From contig NZ_CP163525.1 of NCBI RefSeq assembly GCF_041080655.1, positions 3,162,001 through 3,226,000 on the forward strand: DNA of 64,000 bases. The letters are read 5' to 3'. The notes under the pieces are model-generated. The model searched no databases, was not told the origin of the DNA, and saw only the letters and a list, made by a program, of their open reading frames with translations. Both the position numbers and the translations under genes were made by a program. Positions 9,640-17,960 of the stretch are shown here, one piece after another; the first letter of the stretch is position 1, and every line of letters begins with the position of its first letter. This DNA is from Streptomyces sp. CG4. Lineage in GTDB: Bacteria; Actinomycetota; Actinomycetes; Streptomycetales; Streptomycetaceae.

Positions 9640-10575
9640 ATGAGCGACACTTCCCCCTACGGCTTCGAGCTTGTGCGGCGTGGGTACGACCGCGCTCAGG
9701 TGGACGAACGTATCTCCAAGCTCGTCTCCGACCGTGACAGCGCTCTCGCCCGCATCACCGCCCTGGAGAAGCGCATCGAGGAGCTCCACCTCGAAACGCA
9801 GAACGCCCAGGCCCAGGTCGCCGACGCCGAGCCGTCGTACGCGGGTCTCGGTGCGCGGGTCGAGAAGATCCTGCGCCTGGCCGAGGAAGAGGCCAAGGAG
9901 CTGCGTGAGGAGGCCCGGCGGGCGGCCGAACAGCACCGCGACCTGGCCGAGTCGTCGGCTCAGCAGGTCCGTAACGACGCCGAGGCCTACGCCGCCGAGC
10001 GCAAGGCCAAGGCCGAGGACGAGGGCGTCCGGATCGTCGAGAAGGCGAAGGCCGACGCCTCCGGACTGCGTGCCGAGGCGCAGAAGGACGCGCAGTCCAA
10101 GCGCGAGGAGGCGGACGCCCTCTTCGAGGAGACCCGCGCCAAGGCCGCGCAGGCCGCCGCCGACTTCGAGACAAATCTCGCCAAGCGCCGCGAGCAGTCC
10201 GAGCGCGACCTGGCCTCGCGTCAGCAGAAGGCCGAGAAGCGGCTGGCGGAGATCGAGCACCGGGCCGAGCAGCTGCGCCTGGAGGCGGAGAAGCTGCGCA
10301 CGGACGCCGAGCGCCGCGCCCGCCAGACGGTGGAGACGGCCCAGCGCCAGGCCGAGGACATCGTGGCCGACGCCAATGCCAAGGCGGACCGCATCCGTTC
10401 GGAATCCGAGCGCGAGCTGGCGGCCCTCACCAACCGCCGCGACAGCATCAACGCCCAGCTGACGAACGTCCGCGAGATGCTCGCCACGCTGACCGGCGCG
10501 GCGGTCGCCGCCGCGGGCACGCCGGGCGACGACGAGCCCATCTCCCGTGGGGTGCCGGCGCAGCAGACCCGGTGA
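9640..10575 (+). CDS. filP: FilP, intermediate-filament-like coiled-coil protein
   Basis: 311 residues. A short N-terminal segment (MSDTSPYGFELVRRGYDRAQVDERI) of DivIVA-like type is followed by continuous Ala/Glu/Lys/Arg coiled coil to about residue 290, then a Gly/Ala/Thr tail. FilP polymerises into filaments, is recruited to the tip complex by DivIVA and gives hyphae rigidity. Adjacent to scy, its known interaction partner. ATG start preceded by AGGAACCCC. Identification is based on sequence phrases plus the scy neighbour. Confidence 0.94.
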   Translation: MSDTSPYGFELVRRGYDRAQVDERISKLVSDRDSALARITALEKRIEELHLETQNAQAQVADAEPSYAGLGARVEKILRLAEEEAKELREEARRAAEQHRDLAESSAQQVRNDAEAYAAERKAKAEDEGVRIVEKAKADASGLRAEAQKDAQSKREEADALFEETRAKAAQAAADFETNLAKRREQSERDLASRQQKAEKRLAEIEHRAEQLRLEAEKLRTDAERRARQTVETAQRQAEDIVADANAKADRIRSESERELAALTNRRDSINAQLTNVREMLATLTGAAVAAAGTPGDDEPISRGVPAQQTR

Positions 10576-10651
10576 CGTTGGTTCGTGGGTAACCGCGGGC
10601 CGGCTGTGGCCGGTCGCGCCCACGCGGCGGAGCCGCATATCGACTCAGCCC

Positions 10652-10704
10652 CGCGCCCCTTCGGGCGCGCTGTGGAGCCCCCTGTCCTCAAGTGGCAGGG
10701 GGCT
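10652..10704 (+). terminator. Tandem hairpins after filP
   Basis: Two stem-loops in series: CGCGCCC / GGGCGCG around a 4-nt loop at 10652-10669, then AGCCCCCTG / CAGGGGGCT at 10676-10704 with an 11-nt loop. Likely terminates filP before the ABC genes. Confidence 0.65.
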
Positions 10705-10727
10705 TCGGCTCGTCTTAGCGTGGCCGC

Positions 10728-11681
10728 ATGATCGAGCTGGAGGGGCTGACCAAGCGGTACGGCGAGAAGGTGGCGGTCGACGGGCTCAGCTTCGCCGTCC
10801 GGCCCGGCATCGTGACCGGATTCCTCGGACCCAACGGTGCCGGGAAGTCCACGACCATGCGGATGATCCTCGGGCTCGATCACCCCACCGCCGGCGACGT
10901 CCGGATCGACGGCAAGCACTACGCGCAGCTGAAGGACCCGCTGACGTACATCGGCGCGCTGCTGGACGCCAAGGACGTGCACGGCGGGCGCAGCGCCTGC
11001 AACCACCTGCTGTGTCTCGCGCAGAGCAACGGGATCCCCAGGCGCCGGGTGGCGGAGGTGCTGGACACCGTCGGGCTCGGCGCGGTGGCGCGCAAGAAGG
11101 CCAAGGGGTTCTCGCTGGGCATGGGGCAGCGGCTGGGGATCGCCGCGGCGCTGCTCGGGGATCCGCGGATCCTGATGTTCGACGAGCCGGTGAACGGGCT
11201 CGACCCGGAGGGCATCCACTGGATCCGCAACCTGATGAAATCGCTGGCCGCGCAGGGCCGGACGGTGTTCGTGTCCAGTCACCTGATGAGCGAGATGGCG
11301 CTGACCGCCGATCACCTGGTGGTCATCGGGCAGGGGCGGCTGCTCGCGGACACCTCCATGCCCGACTTCATCCGGGAGAACTCGCGGTCGTACGTGCGGA
11401 TCCGCTCCCCGCAGCGCGAGCGGCTGCTCGATGTGCTGCACGAGGGCGGGATCACCGTCGTGCAGGCGGGCGGCGGGGTGCTGGAGGTGGAGGGCGGCAA
11501 GGCCGAGCAGATCGGCGAGCTGGCCGCGCGGTACGGGCTCGTGCTGCACGAGCTGAGCCCGCAGCACGCCTCGCTGGAGGAGGCGTTCATGCAGCTGACG
11601 GCGGAGTCGGTGGAGTACCACGCGCACGCCGGGCCCGGGCCCGCCGCGCAGGACTGGGGCGCCGGCTGGAAGGGGGTGTGA
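10728..11681 (+). CDS. ABC transporter ATP-binding protein (pair 1)
   Basis: 317 residues. Walker A GPNGAGKST near residue 37, signature FSLGMGQRLGIAAALLGDP, Walker B ILMFDEPVNGLDPEGI and the H-loop SSHLMSEM. This is the bacitracin/lantibiotic-type export ATPase class (BcrA-like, LGMGQR instead of LSGGQ). Followed after 3 bp by its permease. It is a close paralogue of the ATPase at 12587, suggesting tandem duplication. Substrate unknown. Confidence 0.92.
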   Translation: MIELEGLTKRYGEKVAVDGLSFAVRPGIVTGFLGPNGAGKSTTMRMILGLDHPTAGDVRIDGKHYAQLKDPLTYIGALLDAKDVHGGRSACNHLLCLAQSNGIPRRRVAEVLDTVGLGAVARKKAKGFSLGMGQRLGIAAALLGDPRILMFDEPVNGLDPEGIHWIRNLMKSLAAQGRTVFVSSHLMSEMALTADHLVVIGQGRLLADTSMPDFIRENSRSYVRIRSPQRERLLDVLHEGGITVVQAGGGVLEVEGGKAEQIGELAARYGLVLHELSPQHASLEEAFMQLTAESVEYHAHAGPGPAAQDWGAGWKGV

Positions 11682-11684
11682 GGG

Positions 11685-12455
11685 ATGGCGGCCGTACAGG
11701 TCATCCGGTCCGAGTGGACCAAGATCCGGTCGGTGGCGTCCACGGTGTGGACGCTGTCGCTGGCCGTGGTCGTCACCATCGCCCTCGGGATGCTGATCTC
11801 CGCGCTGTCCCGGAGCCAGCTCGACTCGATGCCGGTGCGGGACCGGCCGGCGTTCGATCCGACCTATGTGTCGTTCGCGGGCATGAGCCTCGGTCAGCTC
11901 GCCATGATCGTGTTCGGTGTGCTGGTCGTCTCCAACGAGTACAGCACCGGCATGATCCGGGTCTCCCTGGCCGCCGTACCGCAGCGCGCCACCTTCCTGT
12001 TCAGCAAGATCGCGGTGGCCACCGGGCTCGCGCTGGTGGTCGGCATGTGCACGAGCTTCGCCGCGTTCTTCCTCGGCCAGGCGATGCTCGGCCCCCACCG
12101 GGCACGGATCGGCGACCCCGGGGTGCTGCGCGCGGTGCTCGGCGGCGGGCTGTACATGACACTGATCGCGATGTTCTCCATGGGCGTCGCCGCGATGCTG
12201 CGCTCGCCGATGCTGTCGCTCGGCGTCCTGATGCCGTTCTTCTTCCTGATCTCCAGCATCCTCGGCGGGGTGGACGCCACGAAGAAGATCGGCCGGTTCC
12301 TGCCGGACCAGGCGGGCAGCCGGATCATGCAGGTGGTGCCGAGGGCCGACGACGTCCCGTACGGGCCCTGGGGCGGGCTCGGGATCATGGTGCTGTGGGT
12401 GCTCGGCGCGCTCGCGGGCGGGTACGTCCTGCTGCAGCGCAGGGACGCACAGTAG
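11685..12455 (+). CDS. ABC transporter permease (pair 1)
   Basis: 256 residues with about six membrane helices. It begins AAVQVIRSEWTKIRSVASTVWTLSLAVVV, the typical ABC-2 permease N-terminus of this group (SEWTKIRSVxSTxWTL), and contains the NEYSTGMIRVSL loop shared by its paralogue at 13930. Translationally linked to the upstream ATPase (3-bp gap). Partner in an exporter of unknown cargo. Confidence 0.9.
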   Translation: MAAVQVIRSEWTKIRSVASTVWTLSLAVVVTIALGMLISALSRSQLDSMPVRDRPAFDPTYVSFAGMSLGQLAMIVFGVLVVSNEYSTGMIRVSLAAVPQRATFLFSKIAVATGLALVVGMCTSFAAFFLGQAMLGPHRARIGDPGVLRAVLGGGLYMTLIAMFSMGVAAMLRSPMLSLGVLMPFFFLISSILGGVDATKKIGRFLPDQAGSRIMQVVPRADDVPYGPWGGLGIMVLWVLGALAGGYVLLQRRDAQ

Positions 12456-12586
12456 CCCCCTTCGTCACGCAGCGTAGCGATATGACTTTACTTTCTTTTG
12501 GGCGGAACCGTCAGCGCCCCGATATCCTCCTAACCCTTACGGGGGCGTGCGCCCCGCTTTCCTGAACCTTTCGATGGGTGCGGAGC

Positions 12587-13933
12587 ATGATCGAGGCTGT
12601 CGGCCTGACCAAGCGCTACGGCGACAAGACCGCCGTGTACAACCTTTCCTTCCAGGTGCGGCCCGGCGCCGTCACCGGCTTCCTCGGGCCGAACGGCTCG
12701 GGCAAGTCGACGACGATGCGGATGATCCTCGGGCTGGACAACCCGACGTCCGGGTCGGTGACGATCGGCGGCTACCCCTATCGCAGGCTGCCCAACGCCC
12801 CCCGGCAGGTCGGTGCGCTGCTCGACGCCAAGGCCGTGCACGGCGGCCGTGCCGCCCGCAACCACCTGCTGAGCCTCGCCCAGCTCTCGGGCATCCCGGC
12901 CCGGCGCGTGGACGAGGTGCTCGGGGTCGTGGGCCTGCAGGACGTGGCCAAGAAGCGCTCCAAGGGCTTCTCGCTCGGCATGGGCCAGCGCCTCGGCATC
13001 GCCGCCGCGCTGCTCGGCGACCCCCAGGTACTGCTGTTCGACGAGCCGGTCAACGGCCTCGACCCCGAGGGCATCCTCTGGGTCCGCAATCTGATGAAGG
13101 CGCTCGCGGCCGAGGGTCGTACGGTCTTCGTCTCCTCGCACCTGATGAGCGAGATGGCGCTGACCGCCGACCACCTCATCGTCATCGGACGCGGCCAGCT
13201 GCTCGCCGACATGAGCGTGAAGGACTTCATTTCGGCCAACTCCGCCGACTTCGCGCGCGTGCGCACCCCCGACACCGAGCCGCAGCTGCGCGAGAAGCTG
13301 GGCAGCGCGCTCGCCGAGGCGGGCGGCCATGTGCTGCCGGAGCAGGACGGCGCACTGCGGGTGACCGGGCTGCCGCTGCCCCGGATCAGCGACGTCGCGC
13401 ACGAGGCGGGCGTCCGGCTGTGGGAGCTGTCCCCGCACCAGGCCTCGCTGGAGGAGGCGTACATGCGGATGACGCAGGGCGCGGTGGACTACCGCTCGAC
13501 CGTCGACCAGCGGGCGGGCCTGCAGCAGCCGCTGCCGCCCGGCGCCCAGCCGCCCGTGCCGGTGCCCGGCCAGGGCCAGCCCGGCTGGTACGCCCCGCCG
13601 CCGCCCCAGCAGGGCGGCCAGCCGTTCGCGATGCCGGCCCCCGGTCCCGGGGCGCCCGCCGGGCCCTACGACGGCGCCCAGGCGGGCGGCTACGGCGCTC
13701 CCGGCGTCCCGGGCGCCGGTGCCCCCAACCCGTACGCCCAGCAGGCGCAGGGGGCTCCTCAGGCCCCGCACGCGCAGCCGGCACCTCAGGCCCCGCAGGC
13801 CCAGCCACCGGTCCCGGCCGCCGTGGCCCCGCCCGCGCCGCGGCAGGCGCCCGCCGCCGCTCCGGCTCCGGCCGCCGCTCCCGCCCCCGCTCCCGCTCCC
13901 GCCGACCTGACCAAGCCCGAGGACGCCCGATGA
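12587..13933 (+). CDS. ABC transporter ATP-binding protein with long Pro/Ala/Gln-rich tail (pair 2)
   Basis: 448 residues from the ATG at 12587; a GTG 9 nt upstream is an alternative. The ATG matches the paralogue start (MIE..GLTKRYG). Residues 1-300 are a complete ABC ATPase: Walker A GPNGSGKST, FSLGMGQRLG signature, Walker B LLFDEPVNGLDPEG, H-loop SSHLMSEM. From about residue 305 a roughly 145-residue low-complexity tail rich in Pro, Ala, Gln and Gly follows, absent from the paralogue at 10728. The tail is coding (same frame, no stops, normal GC3) and probably disordered. The stop overlaps the permease start (ATGA). Confidence 0.9.
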   Translation: MIEAVGLTKRYGDKTAVYNLSFQVRPGAVTGFLGPNGSGKSTTMRMILGLDNPTSGSVTIGGYPYRRLPNAPRQVGALLDAKAVHGGRAARNHLLSLAQLSGIPARRVDEVLGVVGLQDVAKKRSKGFSLGMGQRLGIAAALLGDPQVLLFDEPVNGLDPEGILWVRNLMKALAAEGRTVFVSSHLMSEMALTADHLIVIGRGQLLADMSVKDFISANSADFARVRTPDTEPQLREKLGSALAEAGGHVLPEQDGALRVTGLPLPRISDVAHEAGVRLWELSPHQASLEEAYMRMTQGAVDYRSTVDQRAGLQQPLPPGAQPPVPVPGQGQPGWYAPPPPQQGGQPFAMPAPGPGAPAGPYDGAQAGGYGAPGVPGAGAPNPYAQQAQGAPQAPHAQPAPQAPQAQPPVPAAVAPPAPRQAPAAAPAPAAAPAPAPAPADLTKPEDAR

Positions 13934-14817
13934 GCACCCACCAGCCCCCGATGCCGCAGGCCCCCGCACCCGCGCCCGACTGGCAGGCGGCGCCCGGCGG
14001 GTCGTACCCCGGTTACACCTCGCCGATCCCGGTCGTGCGCACCCACCTCGGGCACGCGCTCGCCTCCGAGTGGACGAAGATCAGGTCGGTCCGGTCGACG
14101 ATGTGGACGCTCGGCGTCTTCGTCGTGCTCGTCTTCGGCATCGGCCTGCTGTTCGCCTCGGTGGTCAGCGCCCACTCCGGGTCGGAGAGCCTGTCGAACG
14201 AGACCCCGATCCAGTTCGGCTTCTTCGGCCTGCTCCTCGGCAGCATGTGTATCATCACGCTCGGCGTGCTGACCACGGCCTCGGAGTACGGCACCGGCAT
14301 GATCCGTACGACGATGACCGCGTGCCCGAGCCGGGCCCGGGTGCTCGCCGCCAAGGCGATCGTGTTCTTCGCCGTCGCCTTCGTCGTCACCCTGGTCACG
14401 TCCGGCCTCGTGGCCATGTTGCAGGCGTCCATGCTCGAAGGCGTCGGCGGTGCCAAGACCCCCTCCGGCAGCGAATGGTTCAAGGCGACCGTCGGGATCA
14501 GCCTCTACATCGCGCTGCTCGGGCTGTTCTCGCTGCTCATCGGCTCGATCATCCGGCACTCGGCGGGCGCCATCACCATCATGATCGGCGCGGTGCTGGC
14601 CCCGCTGGTGATCGCGCTGTTCATGGCCACGCAGTCGCTGGAGAAGGTGCGCCAGTGGCTGCTGGAGTACTCGATCCCGAGCCAGATGAGCGTCTTCTAC
14701 GACAACTCCCTGAGCCGCTCCGGCCCCACCGGCTGGGACCCGCTGTGGATCATGCTGGGCCTGTCGGCGGCCGCGTTCGCCGGTGCCTACGCGCTGCTGC
14801 AGAAGCGGGACGTGTAG
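13930..14817 (+). CDS. ABC transporter permease (pair 2)
   Basis: 295 residues. The ATG overlaps the ATPase stop by 4 nt. A Pro/Ala-rich cytoplasmic N-terminus of about 40 residues precedes SEWTKIRSVRSTMWTLGVFVVL and roughly six membrane helices; the SEYGTGMIRTTMTACPSRARVL loop parallels the pair 1 permease. Both the ATPase tail and this N-terminus are low-complexity, so they may interact or have grown together. Cargo unknown. Confidence 0.9.
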   Translation: MSTHQPPMPQAPAPAPDWQAAPGGSYPGYTSPIPVVRTHLGHALASEWTKIRSVRSTMWTLGVFVVLVFGIGLLFASVVSAHSGSESLSNETPIQFGFFGLLLGSMCIITLGVLTTASEYGTGMIRTTMTACPSRARVLAAKAIVFFAVAFVVTLVTSGLVAMLQASMLEGVGGAKTPSGSEWFKATVGISLYIALLGLFSLLIGSIIRHSAGAITIMIGAVLAPLVIALFMATQSLEKVRQWLLEYSIPSQMSVFYDNSLSRSGPTGWDPLWIMLGLSAAAFAGAYALLQKRDV

Positions 14818-14837
14818 CTCAGGGAGTTCGGCCGGCT

Positions 14838-15170
14838 CTAGAACTTCGGCGCGTTACGGGACCGCTGCACCCGCGTGGTGCGGCGGTCCTTCGCGTTCCA
14901 GCACGCCTTGTGCCAGTGGCGGCGGTCGTCGACGCCCGCGAACTCAGGCCAGGCCACCACGTGCGGGACAGCGGAGGGGATCAGCTGGTCGCAGCCCGGA
15001 CAGCGGTACGTCTTGCCCTCCGCGCTCGCCCCGGCGACATGGCGCACGCTCCACTCCTCGCCCTGCCAGCTCTCGGTCGACTGCCAGCCGCCGTACCGGC
15101 CGGCCGGGTCGTCCCCGGGGCTCCGGTCCGACGATCCGGCTGCCTTCGGTCGGTTGCGACGCGGGGACAC
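14838..15170 (-). CDS. Small putative zinc-binding protein, conserved in Streptomyces
   Basis: 110 residues. Basic N-terminus (MSPRRNRPKAAGSSDRSPG), then a compact domain with YRCPGCDQLIPSAVPHVV and, 20 residues on, DRRHWHKACW: a CxxC ... H ... HxxxC arrangement that looks like a treble-clef zinc site. The C-terminus is basic. Homologues are often labelled ATP/GTP-binding protein, but no P-loop is visible here, so I do not adopt that name. Convergent with the ABC operon (20 bp between stops). Function unknown; nucleic-acid or protein binding would fit. Confidence 0.75.
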   Translation of the reverse strand: MSPRRNRPKAAGSSDRSPGDDPAGRYGGWQSTESWQGEEWSVRHVAGASAEGKTYRCPGCDQLIPSAVPHVVAWPEFAGVDDRRHWHKACWNAKDRRTTRVQRSRNAPKF

Positions 15171-15396
15171 GGGACACCTCTCGGGGCTATACAGGAAGCA
15201 GGGGCTGCAGCCAGCCTACGCGCCGCCGAGCGGGGTACTCGTACGGAACCAAAACCGCACAAGTCCCCCTCCGGGGCCAGCCATTCTGCAGACAATCGGC
15301 AAATCTCTCCGCCAGGCCGTGTCCTGGGCACGTGTCAGACGGTTATGCCGGGTGGGGGAGCTCCGGGTCGGAGCCGAGGAAGCAGGAAAAGACACG

Positions 15397-16425
15397 ATGT
15401 ACGTAGGAAGTTTTGTGCTGGGCGCCCAGTTCCCGGGCCAGGGCCCGGGGGAGGCCCTGCACCGCGCGGTCCGCTCGGCGGAGGTCACCGAGGAGGCCGG
15501 GCTGGACTCCGTATGGCTGGCCGAGCACCACTTCGTGCCGTACGGCACATGCCCGTCCGCCGTCACCCTGGCCGCGTTACTGCTCGGCCGCACCCGCCGT
15601 ATCCGCGTCGGCACGGCGGTCAGCGTGCTGCCCACCGCCCACCCGGTCGCCCTCGGCGAACAGGCCGCGCTGCTGCATCTGACGAGCGGCGGACGGTTCA
15701 CGCTCGGCGTGGGCCGCGGCGGCCCCTGGGTGGACCTGGAGGTGTTCGGCACCGGCCTCGCGGCGTACGAACAGGGGTTCCCGGAGTCGCTCGATCTGCT
15801 GCTGCGCTGGCTGCGCGAGCCCTCCGTGGCGGCCGACGGCGAGCACTTCTCCTTCCGTGAGGTGCCGGTCGTACCCCGCCCGTCGGAGGCGCTGACGGAG
15901 ACCCCGGGACCCGAGGTCGTCGTCGCCTGCACCTCCCCGGCGAGCGTACGGCTGGCCGCCGAGCGCGGGCTGCCGATGCTTCTCGGCATGCACGTCGGGG
16001 ACGAGGAGAAGGCCGAGATGGTCACCCTGTGGCGGCACTGCGCCCGCGCGGCCGGCCGGCCGGCCGAGGAGATCGCGGGCGCCGCGCATGTCTCGGCCGG
16101 CGTGTGCCAGCTCGCGGACCGGCGCACGGACGCGGCGGAGGCACTGCTGAAGGCGATGCCGGGCTGGCTGAGGCAGGGCCTGGAGGCGCATGTGACGGTC
16201 GACGGCCGGGCGCGCACCATGCGCGACCCGCACGCCTACACCGAACTGCTCTGCGGCCTGCACCCGGTCGGCACCCCGCGGCTTGCCGCCGACCGGCTCG
16301 CGGCCACCTCCGAGCGCACCGGCATCTCCCGGTTCGCCCTGTTGGTGGAGGGCTCGGGCGACCTCGCGGCGACGGAGGAGAACCTGCGGCGCCTCGGCGC
16401 CGAGGTACTGCCCCAGCTGCGCTGA
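15397..16425 (+). CDS. LLM class flavin-dependent oxidoreductase
   Basis: 342 residues from the ATG at 15397, chosen because AGGAAA lies 9 nt upstream and the protein then begins at the first TIM-barrel strand (MYVGSFVLGAQFPG). The longer open frame to 14875 overlaps the gene on the other strand. Luciferase-like family marks: SVWLAEHHFVPYG, IRVGTAVSVLPTAHPVALGEQAALL, GRFTLGVGRGGPWVD. F420 or FMN dependence cannot be decided. No operon partner on this strand. Confidence 0.9.
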   Translation: MYVGSFVLGAQFPGQGPGEALHRAVRSAEVTEEAGLDSVWLAEHHFVPYGTCPSAVTLAALLLGRTRRIRVGTAVSVLPTAHPVALGEQAALLHLTSGGRFTLGVGRGGPWVDLEVFGTGLAAYEQGFPESLDLLLRWLREPSVAADGEHFSFREVPVVPRPSEALTETPGPEVVVACTSPASVRLAAERGLPMLLGMHVGDEEKAEMVTLWRHCARAAGRPAEEIAGAAHVSAGVCQLADRRTDAAEALLKAMPGWLRQGLEAHVTVDGRARTMRDPHAYTELLCGLHPVGTPRLAADRLAATSERTGISRFALLVEGSGDLAATEENLRRLGAEVLPQLR

Positions 16426-16542
16426 GCGCCCCTGCAACTCCCCTGTCGCCTCGGGGGCTTGCCGCCCCAGTGGTGCATGCACCTCCCGCGGGTGGAGCGG
16501 CAAGCGAGCGGCTCACTGCCTGCGCCGTGCCGGGGCAGCGCG

Positions 16543-16935
16543 TCAGCAGTCCCGGAATTCCGGCGACTGGTTCAGCAGCTGGCTGCGCACGGACGTGAAG
16601 CGGGCCAGTGTCTCGTCCACCGAGGAGTCCGGCGGGAACACCGCCACCCGGTGGCAGTTCTGGAAGGCCAGCCGCACACCGAAGTGCCGCTGCAGGGCGC
16701 TGCGGATGGCGTCACTCGCGAGCGCACGCAGCAGCTGGCCGCGTGCCTGCTCGTCCGGCGGGGGCGTCTGGTTGTCGGCGAACGGTCCGCCGTCGACCTT
16801 CAGCTGGGCCACCAGGGAGCTGATCATCTCCCACGCGTAGGGCAGGGAGGTCCGGACGCAGTCGACGAATTCTGCTTCGTCGACCTCGCCTCGCTCGGCC
16901 TGTTCGAGTAGGGCCGGTGAGACGTCGAGCGACAT
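16543..16935 (-). CDS. SCO5389 family protein of unknown function
   Basis: 130 residues: MSLDVSPALLEQAERGEVDEAEFVDCVRTSLPYAWEM at the start, then a helical domain, then FGVRLAFQNCHRVAVFPPDSSVDETLARF. This matches my memory of the conserved actinobacterial SCO5389 family; no motif suggests an enzyme. ATG start with GAGAGGAGAACC upstream. The 276-bp region upstream, shared with nucS, holds both divergent promoters; I see no clear operator in it. Confidence 0.8.
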   Translation of the reverse strand: MSLDVSPALLEQAERGEVDEAEFVDCVRTSLPYAWEMISSLVAQLKVDGGPFADNQTPPPDEQARGQLLRALASDAIRSALQRHFGVRLAFQNCHRVAVFPPDSSVDETLARFTSVRSQLLNQSPEFRDC

Positions 16936-17211
16936 GGGTTCTCCTCTCGCACCCCCGAAGAGCAGGGGTTGCCGGACAGGTCAGGGAGTTCGCGATTTCG
17001 AACACGCTCAGTACATGGGCGGCGACCTCCCGTTCCCTACGGTAGGCAACCGTAGGTGACCACACCAGCAGAATGCGTATATGGAACGGTCCCGTTACGG
17101 GCACAATCGGCCAGGGATGAACAAGAGTTTCCAGGGGCAATTGGGGCGTTACCCGGGGAGCGCGATGGGCGAATCGCGTGCACCGGCGCGCGTCGAGTAG
17201 CGTTGCCGACC

Positions 17212-17883
17212 ATGCGTCTCGTCATTGCCCGGTGCTCGGTCGACTACGCCGGCCGGCTCACCGCCCACCTGCCCTCGGCACCCCGTCTGATCCTGGTCAA
17301 GGCGGACGGCAGCGTCTCCATCCACGCCGACGACCGGGCCTACAAGCCCCTCAACTGGATGTCGCCGCCCTGCACGCTGAAGGAGGGGACCGGCGAGGAC
17401 GAGGGGGTGTGGACCGTCATCAACAAGACGGGCGAGAAACTGATCATCACGATGGAGGAGATCCTCCACGACTCCTCGCACGAACTCGGCGTGGATCCGG
17501 GTCTGATCAAGGACGGCGTGGAAGCGCACCTGCAGGAGCTGCTCGCCGACCGCATCGAGACGCTCGGCGAGGGCTACACGCTCATCCGCCGCGAGTACAT
17601 GACGGCCATCGGCCCGGTGGACATCCTGTGCCGCGACGCGGACGGCCGGACGGTCGCGGTCGAGATCAAGCGGCGTGGTGAGATCGACGGCGTGGAGCAA
17701 CTCACGCGCTATCTGGAGCTGTTGAACCGCGACCCCCACCTGGCGCCGGTCCGCGGTGTCTTCGCCGCCCAGGAGATCAAACCCCAGGCCCGCGTCCTCG
17801 CCACCGACCGCGGCATCAACTGCCAGATCCTCGACTACGACGCCCTGCGCGGCATCGAGGACGACAAGCTCCGCCTGTTCTGA
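17212..17883 (+). CDS. nucS: Mismatch-specific endonuclease NucS (EndoMS)
   Basis: 223 residues. NucS/EndoMS makes double-strand cuts at mismatches and supplies the non-canonical mismatch repair of actinobacteria that lack MutS/MutL. The N-terminal DNA-binding and dimerisation domain starts [16 protein letters not shown]; the C-terminal RecB-like nuclease shows the PD-(D/E)xK core: D137 in GPVDILC, E151-I-K153 in [10 protein letters not shown], and the QLTRY motif around residue 163. ATG at 17212 chosen; the upstream extension is not family-like. The final residues DDKLRLF fit the beta-clamp interaction peptide known for the family. Confidence 0.96.
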   Translation: MRLVIARCSVDYAGRLTAHLPSAPRLILVKADGSVSIHADDRAYKPLNWMSPPCTLKEGTGEDEGVWTVINKTGEKLIITMEEILHDSSHELGVDPGLIKDGVEAHLQELLADRIETLGEGYTLIRREYMTAIGPVDILCRDADGRTVAVEIKRRGEIDGVEQLTRYLELLNRDPHLAPVRGVFAAQEIKPQARVLATDRGINCQILDYDALRGIEDDKLRLF

Positions 17884-17917
17884 GCGGCGGCCTTTGACCT
17901 GGCGGCCTTTGATCTTT

Positions 17918-17949
17918 GTCCCGCCGCCGCACAAGCCCGGCGGCGGGAC
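17918..17949. terminator. Bidirectional terminator between nucS and the P-loop gene
   Basis: Perfect 11-bp inverted repeat GTCCCGCCGCC / GGCGGCGGGAC with a 10-nt loop, placed between two convergent genes (35 nt from the nucS stop, 12 nt from the other). Confidence 0.75.
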
Positions 17950-17960
17950 CGGGACAGGGC

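Noticed and set aside
17056..17211. Upstream extension of nucS to a start at 17056
   Set aside because: The extra 52 residues have no NucS similarity and occupy the divergent promoter; the ATG at 17212 gives the family N-terminus.
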